A DNA stretch of 64,000 nt, from assembly GCA_020723305.1 (NCBI GenBank), contig DYJC01000006.1, forward strand, positions 248,001 to 312,000. Reading direction: 5' to 3'. Within the stretch, counting starts at the first letter, position 1. Each line of letters begins with the position of its first letter. Positions 29,250 through 38,178 of the stretch are shown here, piece by piece. The notes below the pieces were generated by a model. The model ran no database searches. It saw nothing but the letters and a program-made list of their open reading frames with translations, and had not been told where the DNA came from. Source of the stretch: Desulfosudis oleivorans (GTDB lineage: Bacteria; Desulfobacterota; Desulfobacteria; Desulfobacterales; SURF-7). Position numbers and translations under genes: made by a program.

Positions 29250-29855
29250 TTACATCTTCGTTCTTCTTTTGATTCCTACCAGCCCGATAAGGCCTGAGCA
29301 CAAAAGCCAGGCTGCTCCGGGGATTGGAACAATTGAAGGAGGCGGCTCTACCGTGTAAGGAGCACCTGCCAGCACGACATCGCTCATGTGCGCGAAACCG
29401 GAATCACCGACCATCGAGTAATTATAAGGTTCATAGGTGTCGAACAATTGGGTATCGTTTCCCATCAGAACCTCAACTGTTCCAAGCAGTTTGCCGATCG
29501 CATTGGCATTTGATGCTGCACTGGTTTTGGAAGCATCTGCGATGACAATATGATTCGAATCCATCACATCGGCGATAACACCATCGGAATTCCTGTAGAA
29601 AACATAACTGGAAGTACTGAAGCCGGAAGCGCCCAGGATTTCGCCATCACCGGTCAGCTCAATACCGATGCTGAAAAAATCAAGATTGTTGAGACCGGCA
29701 TTGTTGGATAATAAAATATCAAAAGTGAATATTTCTCCGGGTGTCCAGGTGCCCGGACCGTTAATTGTGATGGTCGCGGCAAAACCGCCGCTTGCAGCAA
29801 AAACCATTGCAGTTGCGATGGTCATTGCCAATAAAAATCTTTTCAATCCTTTCAT
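29250..29855 (-). CDS. VPLPA-CTERM sorted secreted protein, cohesin-like candidate
   Basis: 201 residues, strong ribosome site (TTAGGAGGATACAAC-ATG). The signal peptide ends near GGFAA. The middle is one beta-rich domain that opens TWTPGEIFTFDILLSNNAGL and continues FFSIGIELTGDGEILGASGF, a pattern reminiscent of cohesin-type Ig folds (a NNxG-type loop, then a strand describing 'GI.L'). The C-terminus VPIPGAAWLLCSGLIGLVGI-KRR is a VPLPA/PEP-CTERM-like sorting signal: a short motif, a transmembrane helix and a basic end, processed by an exosortase/archaeosortase system in such bacteria. With five dockerin proteins nearby, it could be a surface anchor for them. That link is inference. Confidence 0.7.
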   Translation of the reverse strand: MKGLKRFLLAMTIATAMVFAASGGFAATITINGPGTWTPGEIFTFDILLSNNAGLNNLDFFSIGIELTGDGEILGASGFSTSSYVFYRNSDGVIADVMDSNHIVIADASKTSAASNANAIGKLLGTVEVLMGNDTQLFDTYEPYNYSMVGDSGFAHMSDVVLAGAPYTVEPPPSIVPIPGAAWLLCSGLIGLVGIKRRTKM

Positions 29856-29913
29856 TTGTTGTATCCTCCTAAGTTAAAGTTAAATGAAATAATTCCTATC
29901 CAAAAACAGTTTA

Positions 29914-30633
29914 TCAACAAGCTTGTCCTGTTGTTTTCCTTTTGATCCCCACCAGACCGATCAAGCCGGAGGCAAGGAGCCATGCAGCATTGGGAATGGG
30001 CACGGGTGCACCGATATCCCCATCATGAACTGCCCAGGCATGGAGCTTTACACTTTCAAGGGCATAAAGTATCTGGCGGCCTGTTTTGAAATTGAAAGTT
30101 CCGGCAGTTAAAATTGAAGTCTCCGAACCTGACCAGTATCTTTTGTCCGTCATTACATTATAAAAAGGGTCAGGAGGCTCAATACCATATGTTTTATTTT
30201 TCTTGCCACTGACATTATAGCGTCCTATTTTGTCAAGGCTGTTGTAATACAGATAGGCCATTTCACTTGCAGTGCTGCCCGGGTATACTGAACCAGGAGC
30301 GCTGATGTTGTATCCGTTATCTGTTGAGCCGTTGCGGGACCATTTATTTTTGTAGTTCGCACCTCCGGCGACCGGAAGCATTTCCGGCAGTCGCCATTCG
30401 CTGAATCCGCCGTATTCCAGTTGATCGACCCAGGTCATGGCCTGATACCAGTTCATTAGCCCATCTCTGTCATATCCTGATGTTTTCACATAGTTTGCAT
30501 CCTGCAACCATGTGATGTTGAGATCAGAATCCCAGATTAATCCGCCACCTCGGTCGATCAGGGCTGCATTGCTGTTCGGCGCTCCAAAAAACATCAGGAA
30601 AACCGCCAGACAGAACAAACCTGATCTATTCAT
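29914..30633 (-). CDS. DUF1566-like VPLPA-CTERM secreted protein
   Basis: 239 residues with CAGGAAAGGAAAAAACAG before the ATG. The signal peptide ends at APNSNA. A DUF1566-type domain follows (GGGLIWDSDLNITWLQDANY, WYQAMTWVDQL, FSEWRLPEM, KRYWSGSE, LHAWAVHDGD). The C-terminal sorting signal VPIPNAAWLLASGLIGLVGI-KRK matches that of the next gene downstream (29250-29855), 58 bp away and probably co-transcribed. It lacks the VRAVRAGQ cassette of the other two DUF1566 genes. A GEMM-like riboswitch with an intrinsic terminator precedes it. I infer an exosortase-processed surface protein under second-messenger control. Confidence 0.8.
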   Translation of the reverse strand: MNRSGLFCLAVFLMFFGAPNSNAALIDRGGGLIWDSDLNITWLQDANYVKTSGYDRDGLMNWYQAMTWVDQLEYGGFSEWRLPEMLPVAGGANYKNKWSRNGSTDNGYNISAPGSVYPGSTASEMAYLYYNSLDKIGRYNVSGKKNKTYGIEPPDPFYNVMTDKRYWSGSETSILTAGTFNFKTGRQILYALESVKLHAWAVHDGDIGAPVPIPNAAWLLASGLIGLVGIKRKTTGQAC

Positions 30634-30660
30634 CTGTTTTTTCCTTTCCTGTTAAAAGTT

Positions 30661-30696
30661 AAAAAAAAAGCCGAATTACCATAGAGGCAACTCGGC
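30661..30696 (-). terminator. intrinsic terminator of the riboswitch
   Basis: Minus-strand GCCGAGTTGCC-TCTAT-GGTAATTCGGC followed by a run of nine T. The 5' arm overlaps the P3-like part of the aptamer, so ligand binding should prevent terminator formation (an ON switch), as in many GEMM leaders. It sits 28 bp upstream of the ATG. Confidence 0.75.
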
Positions 30697-30800
30697 TATC
30701 CAATACTGAACTTTACTCTCTGTTTACATCCCGGCACAAGAGAGTTTGGACCCGTGGCTTTCCGTCACTCGATTACTCAAGCTTTGGCGACAAATCACAT
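30661..30800 (-). promoter_or_regulatory. GEMM-like (c-di-GMP-I class) riboswitch candidate
   Basis: On the minus strand, just upstream of the VPLPA-CTERM DUF1566 gene, the leader reads CGCCAAAGC, then CTTGA-GTAA-TCGAG (a 5-bp stem with a GNRA tetraloop). Next come GTGACGGAAAGCCACGGGTC, a helix ACTCTC...GAGAGT, and finally GGATAGCCGAGTTGCC. Order and motifs match the GEMM aptamer (GCAAACC, GNRA hairpin, ACGCAAAGCCACGGGTC, GGATAGCCGGGTTGCC). The last aptamer strand is also the 5' arm of the terminator, giving a plausible ligand switch. Departures from consensus (GACGGAAAG for GACGCAAAG) leave the ligand open: c-di-GMP or cGAMP. Confidence 0.65.
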
Positions 30801-31248
30801 CTCTTTATTGTACAATACACAGTTATTTGTGTTGCGAACACTGTTTTATTAAAGTTAAAAAAAATAAACCATGTTAATCTGGTTTAATTTTTCGTGACAA
30901 ACTCGAACTTGTTATTACAACGCGAATAAACTGCAAATAAAACGTAAACAGCCAAAAGTCAATATATTTAATCATTAACTGATTTAATAAGCTATGTGAA
31001 AAATGTGTAGCAGTTTCCACGATATTGAGAATGAAAAGCATGGTAGCATTTTTTATGCCTATTTCAATAAATATTTTTCGCATTCTCTCATCCTGCGTAT
31101 CATAAGCATCTGCGAAAGATTATTTTAGTTCCACTAAAAAAATAAAAAAAGAATTATTTGTACTAAAATTGTGAAAAAAAATACTCATTAATGGGGTTTT
31201 TATTTCATATCTTTTTCAGCAGTGGTGTTCCGGATTTTCGAAAAATAA
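30801..31248. other. AT-rich intergenic region, no supported gene
   Basis: About 450 bp between the riboswitch and the convergently placed end of the TetR gene. It should contain the promoter of the riboswitch-VPLPA operon, for example the AT-rich stretch near 30800-30860. A 69-codon minus-strand ORF at 30874-31083 has biased composition, lacks a ribosome site and has no recognisable domain, so I do not call it. Confidence 0.5.
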
Positions 31249-31839
31249 TTAGTCAGGGTGTTGTTTCAGAAGGCTCCGTTTACAAAATTCAATGGATGAC
31301 TCGACCGTATCATTCAGATAATCCAGCTTGTATGGATAGCTGCTGATCATTATGCCATACAACAGTTTTACAATAATTTTTGCTGTTGATTTTGTCCGGA
31401 TATGATGGTGAAACTCATCATTCCGGATGCCTTCATCAATGCAGCCTGTCACAAAAGATGTCAGGTTTTGGGTCAGCCGAACTGCGTTCTGAATACAGAT
31501 ATGATCGGCATTTTTTATCTGAGAAGGGCAAATGGCCGTAAAAATGTAGCACTCCTCCGGCATATCCTTTATAAAATCAAGATTCATCCAAAATAATTTC
31601 TCAATTTTTTCAAACTGGCTGTTTGTACATTGATCCAGGCAATCCAAACGGGAAAAATAGTCTTTTAAAATGTTTTTGATGATCTCTTCGAAAATGCCGT
31701 TCTTGCTTTTGAAGTGATAAAAAAGGAGCGGTTCGGTTACACCGGCCGATTTTGCGATTTGAGAGGTCGTTGTTTTCTCAAACCCTTTTGCTGCGAAAAA
31801 TTTCGTAGCGACTTTTAATAGTTTCTGTTTCTTATACAT
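31249..31839 (-). CDS. TetR/AcrR-family transcriptional regulator
   Basis: 196 residues. The N-terminal 55 residues are a TetR helix-turn-helix (KVATKFFAAKGFEKTTTSQI, AKSAGVTEPLLFYHFKSKNG). The rest is an all-helical ligand-binding domain without an identifiable ligand signature. These proteins repress nearby or distant promoters and release DNA on ligand binding. No transporter or enzyme gene is adjacent, so the target is unclear. The 248-bp gap upstream (31840-32087) holds no gene I can support. Confidence 0.9.
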   Translation of the reverse strand: MYKKQKLLKVATKFFAAKGFEKTTTSQIAKSAGVTEPLLFYHFKSKNGIFEEIIKNILKDYFSRLDCLDQCTNSQFEKIEKLFWMNLDFIKDMPEECYIFTAICPSQIKNADHICIQNAVRLTQNLTSFVTGCIDEGIRNDEFHHHIRTKSTAKIIVKLLYGIMISSYPYKLDYLNDTVESSIEFCKRSLLKQHPD

Positions 31840-32087
31840 ATCGATAAGAAGCTGCTTTATTTAAAAAGACTTTTTATTAGCCCGGCGCATCGGTGGGCCG
31901 GCCCGGATATCATGGAGCGAGCCGGTTATGAATTCGCGTTTTTATGCCGGTGTAATATATCAATCAATACGAACAGTCCAGCCGTTAAGTATCATTAATA
32001 AATATTTTCTGTTAAGTCAATTGTGCAGACGATTCTGGGAAATCAAAACAGCTCCTCGAACCAGCCAATCCATTCAGACCCCCTAAA

Positions 32088-35000
32088 TTATGGACAGCCG
32101 CATCCGCTCTGACCGAACTGATCTCTCACCCTCACTTTATCAATGATATTTACAACACCATCACCATTCACATCCGCATTAATCCAACCCGGATCTCCGC
32201 TTTGGCCAAAATGGTCTCTTACCTGGACTTTATCAATAATATTGACAACACCATCACCGTTTACATCTCCTGCAAGCTTTACATGAATCTCGATGATATG
32301 TATGGTATTCAGACCGGTTTCGTCGGATGTGACGGTCAGCTTGACGCGATAAGGTTCGCAGGCCGGACTGGTGGAAGGTGCTGATGGATCGAAGACAACA
32401 TCTGCGCCCTCACCGATTATCAATCCTCCATTCAGCGCTTCCCATGTATAGGTCAATGTTCCGCCACTCGGATCAGTGGCAATGACCTTGATGCCGGCAG
32501 TGCGGATTTCGGAAATACAGTCATCCGATATCACATCGTTAATTAAAGGGAGGCATGGTCCGGTTGAAATCAGAAGTTCAACCGGCGTGCCCGGTGCGAC
32601 CTGGGTGCCTGCAATTGGATCAGAACTGATGACATTGCCGGCAGCTACCGTGTTATTGCATGCTGTGGTTATATTTCCCTTTGTGAGCCCTGCAGAGGTG
32701 ATAGCGGATTCTGCCGCGGCCTGGGTTAGGGCCACAACATCCGGGACATTTATGAAGCAAGGCCCTGTTGAAACAACCAGGTTAACTGCTGTGCCTGGGG
32801 CTACGGATGACCCGGCAGATGGATTTGAGCTAATGATGTTGCCAGCAGCGATGGTATTATTACAGGCTGTCGTGATAACACCGACGGCAAGATAAACACT
32901 CGTGATCGCTGCCTCGGCAGCGGACTGTGGCATATCAACCACATCAGGTACCGGCCCGCTTTGGTAGCTTACCCAGTTGCCGCCGATCTGTTTGGTATTC
33001 AGAAAAGTTCGAAGAGCTGAATCAGTAGTGAAAAGATTGTTCCACCGGAAGTCGCTATTGCTGTTGGTTAAATTTGTCAGATTCATCAGGGAAGATGGGA
33101 CTGGTCCTGCGAAAAGGTTGTGGCTTACATCGATCCGTTTAAGAGCTGTGAGGTTTCCCAGTGTTGAGGGCAATACGCCTGAAACCTGGTTATCGTCCAA
33201 ATCAAGATATTGAAGACTGGTCAGATTTCCGATTTCCGAGGGCATTAAACCGGATAACTGATTGTCGTATAAATAGAGAGTTGTGAGTTTTGTCAGATTG
33301 CCTATCGATGAGGGTATGGAGCCGGATAATTGATTGTTGTACAAACTCAGGGTTGTCAGATTGGTCAGGTTTCCGAACCCTGAAGGTATCGGCCCCGATA
33401 ACTGATTGTTGTATAAATAAAGATATTGAAGGCTTGTCAGACTGCCTGTCGCTGAGGGTATGGAGCCGGATAATTGGTTATTGTTCAAAGAAAGAGATGT
33501 CAGCTTTGTCAGATTCCCTATTTCTGGAGGTATGGGGCCTGATAACTGATTGTTGTATAAGTAAAGAGACGTCAGCTTTGTCAGGTTTCCTATCGTTGAC
33601 GGTATGGGACCGGAAAGCTGATTTTGGTATAATGAAAAAAATGTCAGGTTCGTCAGGTTCCCTATTTCCGGAGGAATTAAACCTGATAATTGATTAGAAT
33701 CCAAAGAAAGAGATGTTAATTTTGTTAGATTTCCTATCTCCGGAGGAATTGAACCTGATAATTGATTGTTGCTCAACACGAGAGATGTCAAATTGGTCAG
33801 GTTCCCAATTTCCGGAGGCATGGAGCCGGATAATTGATTGGAGTATAATCGCAGCGTTGTAAGTTTCGTCAGATCGCCTATCTCATGAGGTATGGAGCCG
33901 GATAACCGATTGTTGGTCACATTAAGAGATCTCAGCTCCGTCAGATTTCTGATTTCTGGTGGTATGGAACCGGACAACTGGTTGATGTCCAGAAAAAGAG
34001 TTGTCAGGTTTGTAAGATTCCAAATTTCCGGGGGTATGAGACCTGATAGCTGGTTACTGTATAAATATAGAGATTGAAGACTAGTCAGATTTCCGATCTC
34101 TGAAGGAATGCCACCGGATATCTGATTACTATGCAAGTCAAGATCAGTAAGATTTGTCAGATTTCCGATTTCCGGAGGTATGGAACCGGATAGTTGATTG
34201 GAGTATAATCGGAGCGTTGTAAGTTTAGTTAGATTGCCGATTTCCGAGGATATGAGTCCTGATAGCTGATTGATGTTCAAAGAAAGAGATTGAATATTTG
34301 TCAGATTTCCGATCTCCGGAGGAATGCTGCCTGATATCTGATTACTATGCAAATCAAGATAGGTAAGATTTGTCAGGTTCCCGATTTCCGGAGGTATGGC
34401 ACCTGATAACTTATTGCTGTACAAGAAAATACGCAACAGGCTGGTATGATTCCCTATCTCCGAAGGAATGGTTCCGGTGAGGTTGTTGTTGTTTATATTG
34501 ATTTGCGTGACATAATTATTTCCTGAGTCACAGGTCACTCCGTACCATGTGTTTTCTGTTCCGATTGCGGCAAAACCATCCGGTTCCAATGGTGGGGTTT
34601 TCCATCCGCTTTTGTTGGTCCAGTTATCACCTCCTGTGTTGTTGTATAAGGCAATCAGGAGTTCTCTTTTTGAAACCGGAGGGCCGATCGAGACCACAAG
34701 ATCCACTGTCGTGCCAAGTTCAACGGGTGTACCGGCAGGCGGATTCGAGCTGATGATATTGCCTATAGGAATGGTTTCATGACATTCTCTGGTGACGACA
34801 CCTACGGCAAGGCCTGCTCCGACGATGGTACTTTCGGCCGTCGCCTGCGTCATGTTGACAACATTTGGAATCTCCGTGCATGCTGCCCCAAGAGATATCA
34901 CGATATCCACGGTGCCTGGTGCAACAGGAGTACCGGCCAGCGGATCTGAGCTGATGATATTTCCGACCGGGATGGCGGCGCTGCATCCATTGGTAATATT

Positions 35001-36836
35001 TCCGATAGTAAGATAGACGGTATGGAGAGCGGCTTCCGCCTGCTCTGGAGTCATCCCGACAATGTTTGGTACCGGTCCGGCGGTCTGAGAACTTGCCCAG
35101 TCACCTCCAGTCTGTTTTTCATACAGAAATGCCTGAAGGACGGGATCTGATGTGTAAAAGTGGTTGGACCGAAAGTCACTGCCGCTATCGACCAGATTGG
35201 TAAGGTTCAACAGCTCGGTTGGAACAACGCCGCTGAGATCATTATTGGATATATCCAGATTCCGTAATTGGAAAAGGTCACCCAGCTCCGCCGGCAGGTT
35301 TCCCTTTAGTCCGTTTGCCTTCAAATTGATGGAGGTGATAAAACCTTGAGAATCACAGGTCACCCCGAACCAGGTGCATTCGGTTCCTTCCGGTCCGAGC
35401 CAGTTCGCCTTGTTTGTCCAGTTGGTTCCATCCGTATTATTGTATAGTTCGATCAGGACTTCCCGCTGGGCCGACAGATAACTTGAAATTGCATCATCTA
35501 CTGCGACGAGTAAATCGATCCTGGGGGTTTGCACATTATTTTTCAAGTCTGTGATCATGAAGCCGGATAGCTTTAGCAGGGTGATGGTCTGTTCCAGAGA
35601 ATCACCGGGTGCGACATCCGCTGCCCTCAAAACGGCAACTGCACCGGCCACATGAGGGGCTGCCTGAGAGGTTCCTGACATACTGATCCCGGCCGCATTG
35701 ATTATCGATCCAGGCGCGAGCAGATCCAGACGATCACAACTGTTTGACCAGCATGCAACCTGATCTGCTGCAGTCGTAGCGTCATCACAGAAAAATGAGT
35801 TTAAAGAACCGATATCACTATCATATACCGCCCCAACGCTCACTGCTCCTGGTGCACAAGCAGGGCTGCTAAGGCCACTGTCACATCCATTATTTCCGGA
35901 AGCCACAATTGGAATGATATTGGCTTCTCTTGCGTTCTGGAAAGGGATATATGCCCAGGAGGTTGGACATGAATACCAGCAAAATAAAAATGACCCGATA
36001 CTCAGGTTCATGGCAACGATGTTATATGTTTCCTGGTTTTCAATCGCCCAGTTGATGCCCTCAATGACATCGTTATTGGTAGCTGACGTGCCGTCAAAAA
36101 CATCTATCACAACAAGTTTTGTTTCTGGCGCGACACCATGAACAATGCCTGAAACATTGGTTCCATGACCATTATCGTCCATATTGCTGTCATCGGGGGC
36201 TGTATCAAATGCCGCTTCCACCGGACATCCGGGCTCTCCCGGTGTAACGCAATTGAAAGGCGCAACCGTATAATCGATTCCCGTATCCAGGACAACAACC
36301 GTTGTCCCGGCGCCTTTGTGATTATCGAGTGCGACTTCAGGCTGCCCGATAAGCGGAAGGCTTTCGGCAAGATGCGGAACCAGTTCTTCTATTTCATACA
36401 CAGCAGCTACATCTTCATTATTCAGCAAATCGGTAAGCGCCTTCCTGAATTTAGATCGAACATGGGACATCGGCAGCATATCATAGTCAGTCAGTACCTG
36501 AAGTTGATTGGAGTCGAATTTTTGGTGTACCCTGTTTTTGGTTTCCTTGAATTTTCTTTTCTTTCGCTCTTTACTCTGCTTTGAGTCCGTGATGGATTGG
36601 GGTTCATCCGTCAGCAAGGCCGGGTCGTCCTTGTATAGCACGATAAATTCCTGGTCCGGCTGTGCAAACAGTCTTTCTATAACTTCATGAGGAGCTTTGG
36701 CTTTTGCTTTTGAGGTTAAAGAATTAATGGCATTTGTTGCAGACACTGAATCCGCTGCCAGAAGATGTTTAGCTCTGCCGCATATCAAAATTGCTGCTAT
36801 CAATAAAAATAAACCAAAGACTCGAACGCGTTTCAT
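32088..36836 (-). CDS. secreted subtilase with LRR, PASTA and dockerin domains
   Basis: 1582 residues; TTCAAGGAGGAATTTTTT precedes the ATG. The signal peptide ends about residue 29, and a pro-region with an inhibitor-like part (EFIVLYKDDPALL) runs to about 165. The S8 subtilase domain (about 170-455) has Asp184 (VVVLDTGID), His224 (DDNGHGTNVSG), Asn315 and Ser390 (SMSGTSQAAPHVAG), so the catalytic residues are intact. Then come a short LRR cap, PASTA domains (about 590-715), some twenty plant-type LRRs of 24 residues (LSGSIPPEIGNLTNLT), more PASTA domains (about 1290-1420), and the Ig-like and dockerin module ending GCGCP. I infer an exported protease attached through a cohesin, with LRRs for target binding. 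Confidence 0.9.
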   Translation of the reverse strand: MKRVRVFGLFLLIAAILICGRAKHLLAADSVSATNAINSLTSKAKAKAPHEVIERLFAQPDQEFIVLYKDDPALLTDEPQSITDSKQSKERKKRKFKETKNRVHQKFDSNQLQVLTDYDMLPMSHVRSKFRKALTDLLNNEDVAAVYEIEELVPHLAESLPLIGQPEVALDNHKGAGTTVVVLDTGIDYTVAPFNCVTPGEPGCPVEAAFDTAPDDSNMDDNGHGTNVSGIVHGVAPETKLVVIDVFDGTSATNNDVIEGINWAIENQETYNIVAMNLSIGSFLFCWYSCPTSWAYIPFQNAREANIIPIVASGNNGCDSGLSSPACAPGAVSVGAVYDSDIGSLNSFFCDDATTAADQVACWSNSCDRLDLLAPGSIINAAGISMSGTSQAAPHVAGAVAVLRAADVAPGDSLEQTITLLKLSGFMITDLKNNVQTPRIDLLVAVDDAISSYLSAQREVLIELYNNTDGTNWTNKANWLGPEGTECTWFGVTCDSQGFITSINLKANGLKGNLPAELGDLFQLRNLDISNNDLSGVVPTELLNLTNLVDSGSDFRSNHFYTSDPVLQAFLYEKQTGGDWASSQTAGPVPNIVGMTPEQAEAALHTVYLTIGNITNGCSAAIPVGNIISSDPLAGTPVAPGTVDIVISLGAACTEIPNVVNMTQATAESTIVGAGLAVGVVTRECHETIPIGNIISSNPPAGTPVELGTTVDLVVSIGPPVSKRELLIALYNNTGGDNWTNKSGWKTPPLEPDGFAAIGTENTWYGVTCDSGNNYVTQININNNNLTGTIPSEIGNHTSLLRIFLYSNKLSGAIPPEIGNLTNLTYLDLHSNQISGSIPPEIGNLTNIQSLSLNINQLSGLISSEIGNLTKLTTLRLYSNQLSGSIPPEIGNLTNLTDLDLHSNQISGGIPSEIGNLTSLQSLYLYSNQLSGLIPPEIWNLTNLTTLFLDINQLSGSIPPEIRNLTELRSLNVTNNRLSGSIPHEIGDLTKLTTLRLYSNQLSGSMPPEIGNLTNLTSLVLSNNQLSGSIPPEIGNLTKLTSLSLDSNQLSGLIPPEIGNLTNLTFFSLYQNQLSGPIPSTIGNLTKLTSLYLYNNQLSGPIPPEIGNLTKLTSLSLNNNQLSGSIPSATGSLTSLQYLYLYNNQLSGPIPSGFGNLTNLTTLSLYNNQLSGSIPSSIGNLTKLTTLYLYDNQLSGLMPSEIGNLTSLQYLDLDDNQVSGVLPSTLGNLTALKRIDVSHNLFAGPVPSSLMNLTNLTNSNSDFRWNNLFTTDSALRTFLNTKQIGGNWVSYQSGPVPDVVDMPQSAAEAAITSVYLAVGVITTACNNTIAAGNIISSNPSAGSSVAPGTAVNLVVSTGPCFINVPDVVALTQAAAESAITSAGLTKGNITTACNNTVAAGNVISSDPIAGTQVAPGTPVELLISTGPCLPLINDVISDDCISEIRTAGIKVIATDPSGGTLTYTWEALNGGLIIGEGADVVFDPSAPSTSPACEPYRVKLTVTSDETGLNTIHIIEIHVKLAGDVNGDGVVNIIDKVQVRDHFGQSGDPGWINADVNGDGVVNIIDKVRVRDQFGQSGCGCP

Positions 36837-36934
36837 AAAAAATTCCTCCTTGAAAGAAACTGATACGAACTCGCTTTTGATGTACTATTCTATATTTAAG
36901 ATCCAGCTGTGTGTCAAGATATTGAATTAGCCAT

Positions 36935-36975
36935 AAAAAAAGGGTTCGGCAATTCTATTTTTGCCAAACCCTTTA
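36935..36975 (-). terminator. intrinsic terminator after tRNA-Leu
   Basis: On the minus strand AAAGGGTTTGGCAAAAATAG...GCCGAACCCTTTTTTT forms a stem of about 12 bp (AAAGGGTTTGGCA with TGCCGAACCCTTT) ending in a T-run. It lies 9 bp after the tRNA CCA end. Confidence 0.85.
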
Positions 36976-36983
36976 TTTTTCTA

Positions 36984-37070
36984 TGGTGCCGAAGGGGAGA
37001 CTCGAACTCCCACGAGAAGGCTCCCACTAGACCCTGAACCTAGCGCGTCTACCAATTCCGCCACTTCGGC
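36984..37070 (-). tRNA. tRNA-Leu (anticodon CAG)
   Basis: The 87-nt minus-strand sequence folds as a class II tRNA. The acceptor GCCGAAG pairs with CTTCGGC, followed by discriminator A and an encoded CCA. The D-arm is GGCGGAATTGGTAGACGC. The anticodon stem-loop is CTAGG-TTCAGGG-TCTAG with anticodon CAG. There is a long variable arm, and the T-arm is GTGGGAGTTCGAGTCTCCC. The layout closely follows bacterial tRNA-Leu. Confidence 0.97.
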
Positions 37071-37172
37071 ACAAAACAATTATTGAAAAACTGTTTGCTT
37101 TCAAAAGAAAGGTAAATTATGTATATTGATTTGGCAAAGCTGTCAAGTATTATGTTTTAAACTGGATGAAAT

Positions 37173-38105
37173 ATGAAAATAATTAGCAATATAGACGATA
37201 TTACAGAGCCTTATAAAAATGCCGTGATCACGATCGGCAATTTCGATGGGGTGCATAAAGGTCATCTGGCTCTGTTCAAACAGGTTCGGCTGCAAGCCGA
37301 AAAATTGAAGGGAACCGCCGTAGCAATTACTTTTGAGCCACACCCGATGAGGGTATTGAAAAAAGCGGGCTATCCCCCCCATATCACCCGGTATGATCAG
37401 AAAATTGAACTCCTGTCCAAGGCTGATATCGATATTTTGATCTGCATTCCCTTTACAGTGGAATTTTCCTTAATTACAGCGCAATCCTTTGTCGAGGATC
37501 TGCTCCTAAAAAAAATCGGGATGAAAGCCATTGTGGTTGGCAATGACTACTCTTTTGGGAAAAACCGGGAAGGCAATATCGATTTTTTAAAAAATATGTC
37601 AGCCGGATTCGGGTTTGAGGTTATCGTGGTGGACTGGGAGTATGATGATGCAGGAGAGCATGAAAGAATCAGTTCAACCAGAATACGTGAAATTGTTCTA
37701 GATGGCAGGGTTGCGGAAGTAAAAAGCATGCTCGGCAGATACTATCAGATCCGGGGAAAGGTTGTCAGCGGCCGGAACCGTGGCGGAAAGCTGCTGGGTT
37801 TTCCGACAGCCAATATTCGCCTTCATGATGAACTCTGCCCCAAAACAGGAGTATATGCCGTCACGGTGGAATGCCTAAACGGTAACCATATCGGAGTGGC
37901 CAATATCGGATACAGCCCGACTTTTGATGACCATATTTTCACGGTTGAAGTTCATATACTGGACTTTAATGAAGACATTTACGGGCAGAGGATTCGTGTC
38001 AATTTTGTTGACCGTCTGCGCAGTGAACAGAAATTCGAAAATATTTCGGAACTTTCCAATCAGATCCGGAAAGATATTGAAAAAGCCAGAAAGATTCTGG
38101 CATGA
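37173..38105 (+). CDS. ribF: bifunctional riboflavin kinase / FAD synthetase
   Basis: 310 residues, normal for RibF. The N-terminal FAD synthetase half shows the nucleotidyltransferase motifs ITIGNFDGVHKGH (residues about 19-31) and VGNDYSFGKNREG, and the ISSTRIREIV signature. The C-terminal flavokinase half has GRNRGGKLLGFPTANI, KTGVYAVTV and GVANIGYSPTF. It phosphorylates riboflavin to FMN and adenylylates it to FAD in the cytoplasm. It starts the plus-strand run of core genes, divergent from the tRNA. Confidence 0.97.
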   Translation: MKIISNIDDITEPYKNAVITIGNFDGVHKGHLALFKQVRLQAEKLKGTAVAITFEPHPMRVLKKAGYPPHITRYDQKIELLSKADIDILICIPFTVEFSLITAQSFVEDLLLKKIGMKAIVVGNDYSFGKNREGNIDFLKNMSAGFGFEVIVVDWEYDDAGEHERISSTRIREIVLDGRVAEVKSMLGRYYQIRGKVVSGRNRGGKLLGFPTANIRLHDELCPKTGVYAVTVECLNGNHIGVANIGYSPTFDDHIFTVEVHILDFNEDIYGQRIRVNFVDRLRSEQKFENISELSNQIRKDIEKARKILA

Positions 38106-38178
38106 GTGTTTTTCCTTTATCTTTGAATCTGCTTACGCTTGTTCTCTATGACCCGGCTGACATGCCAGAGGATTTACG

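Noticed and set aside
30874..31083. 69-codon minus-strand ORF between riboswitch and TetR gene
   Set aside because: No ribosome site and no recognisable family; AT-rich composition explains the open frame.
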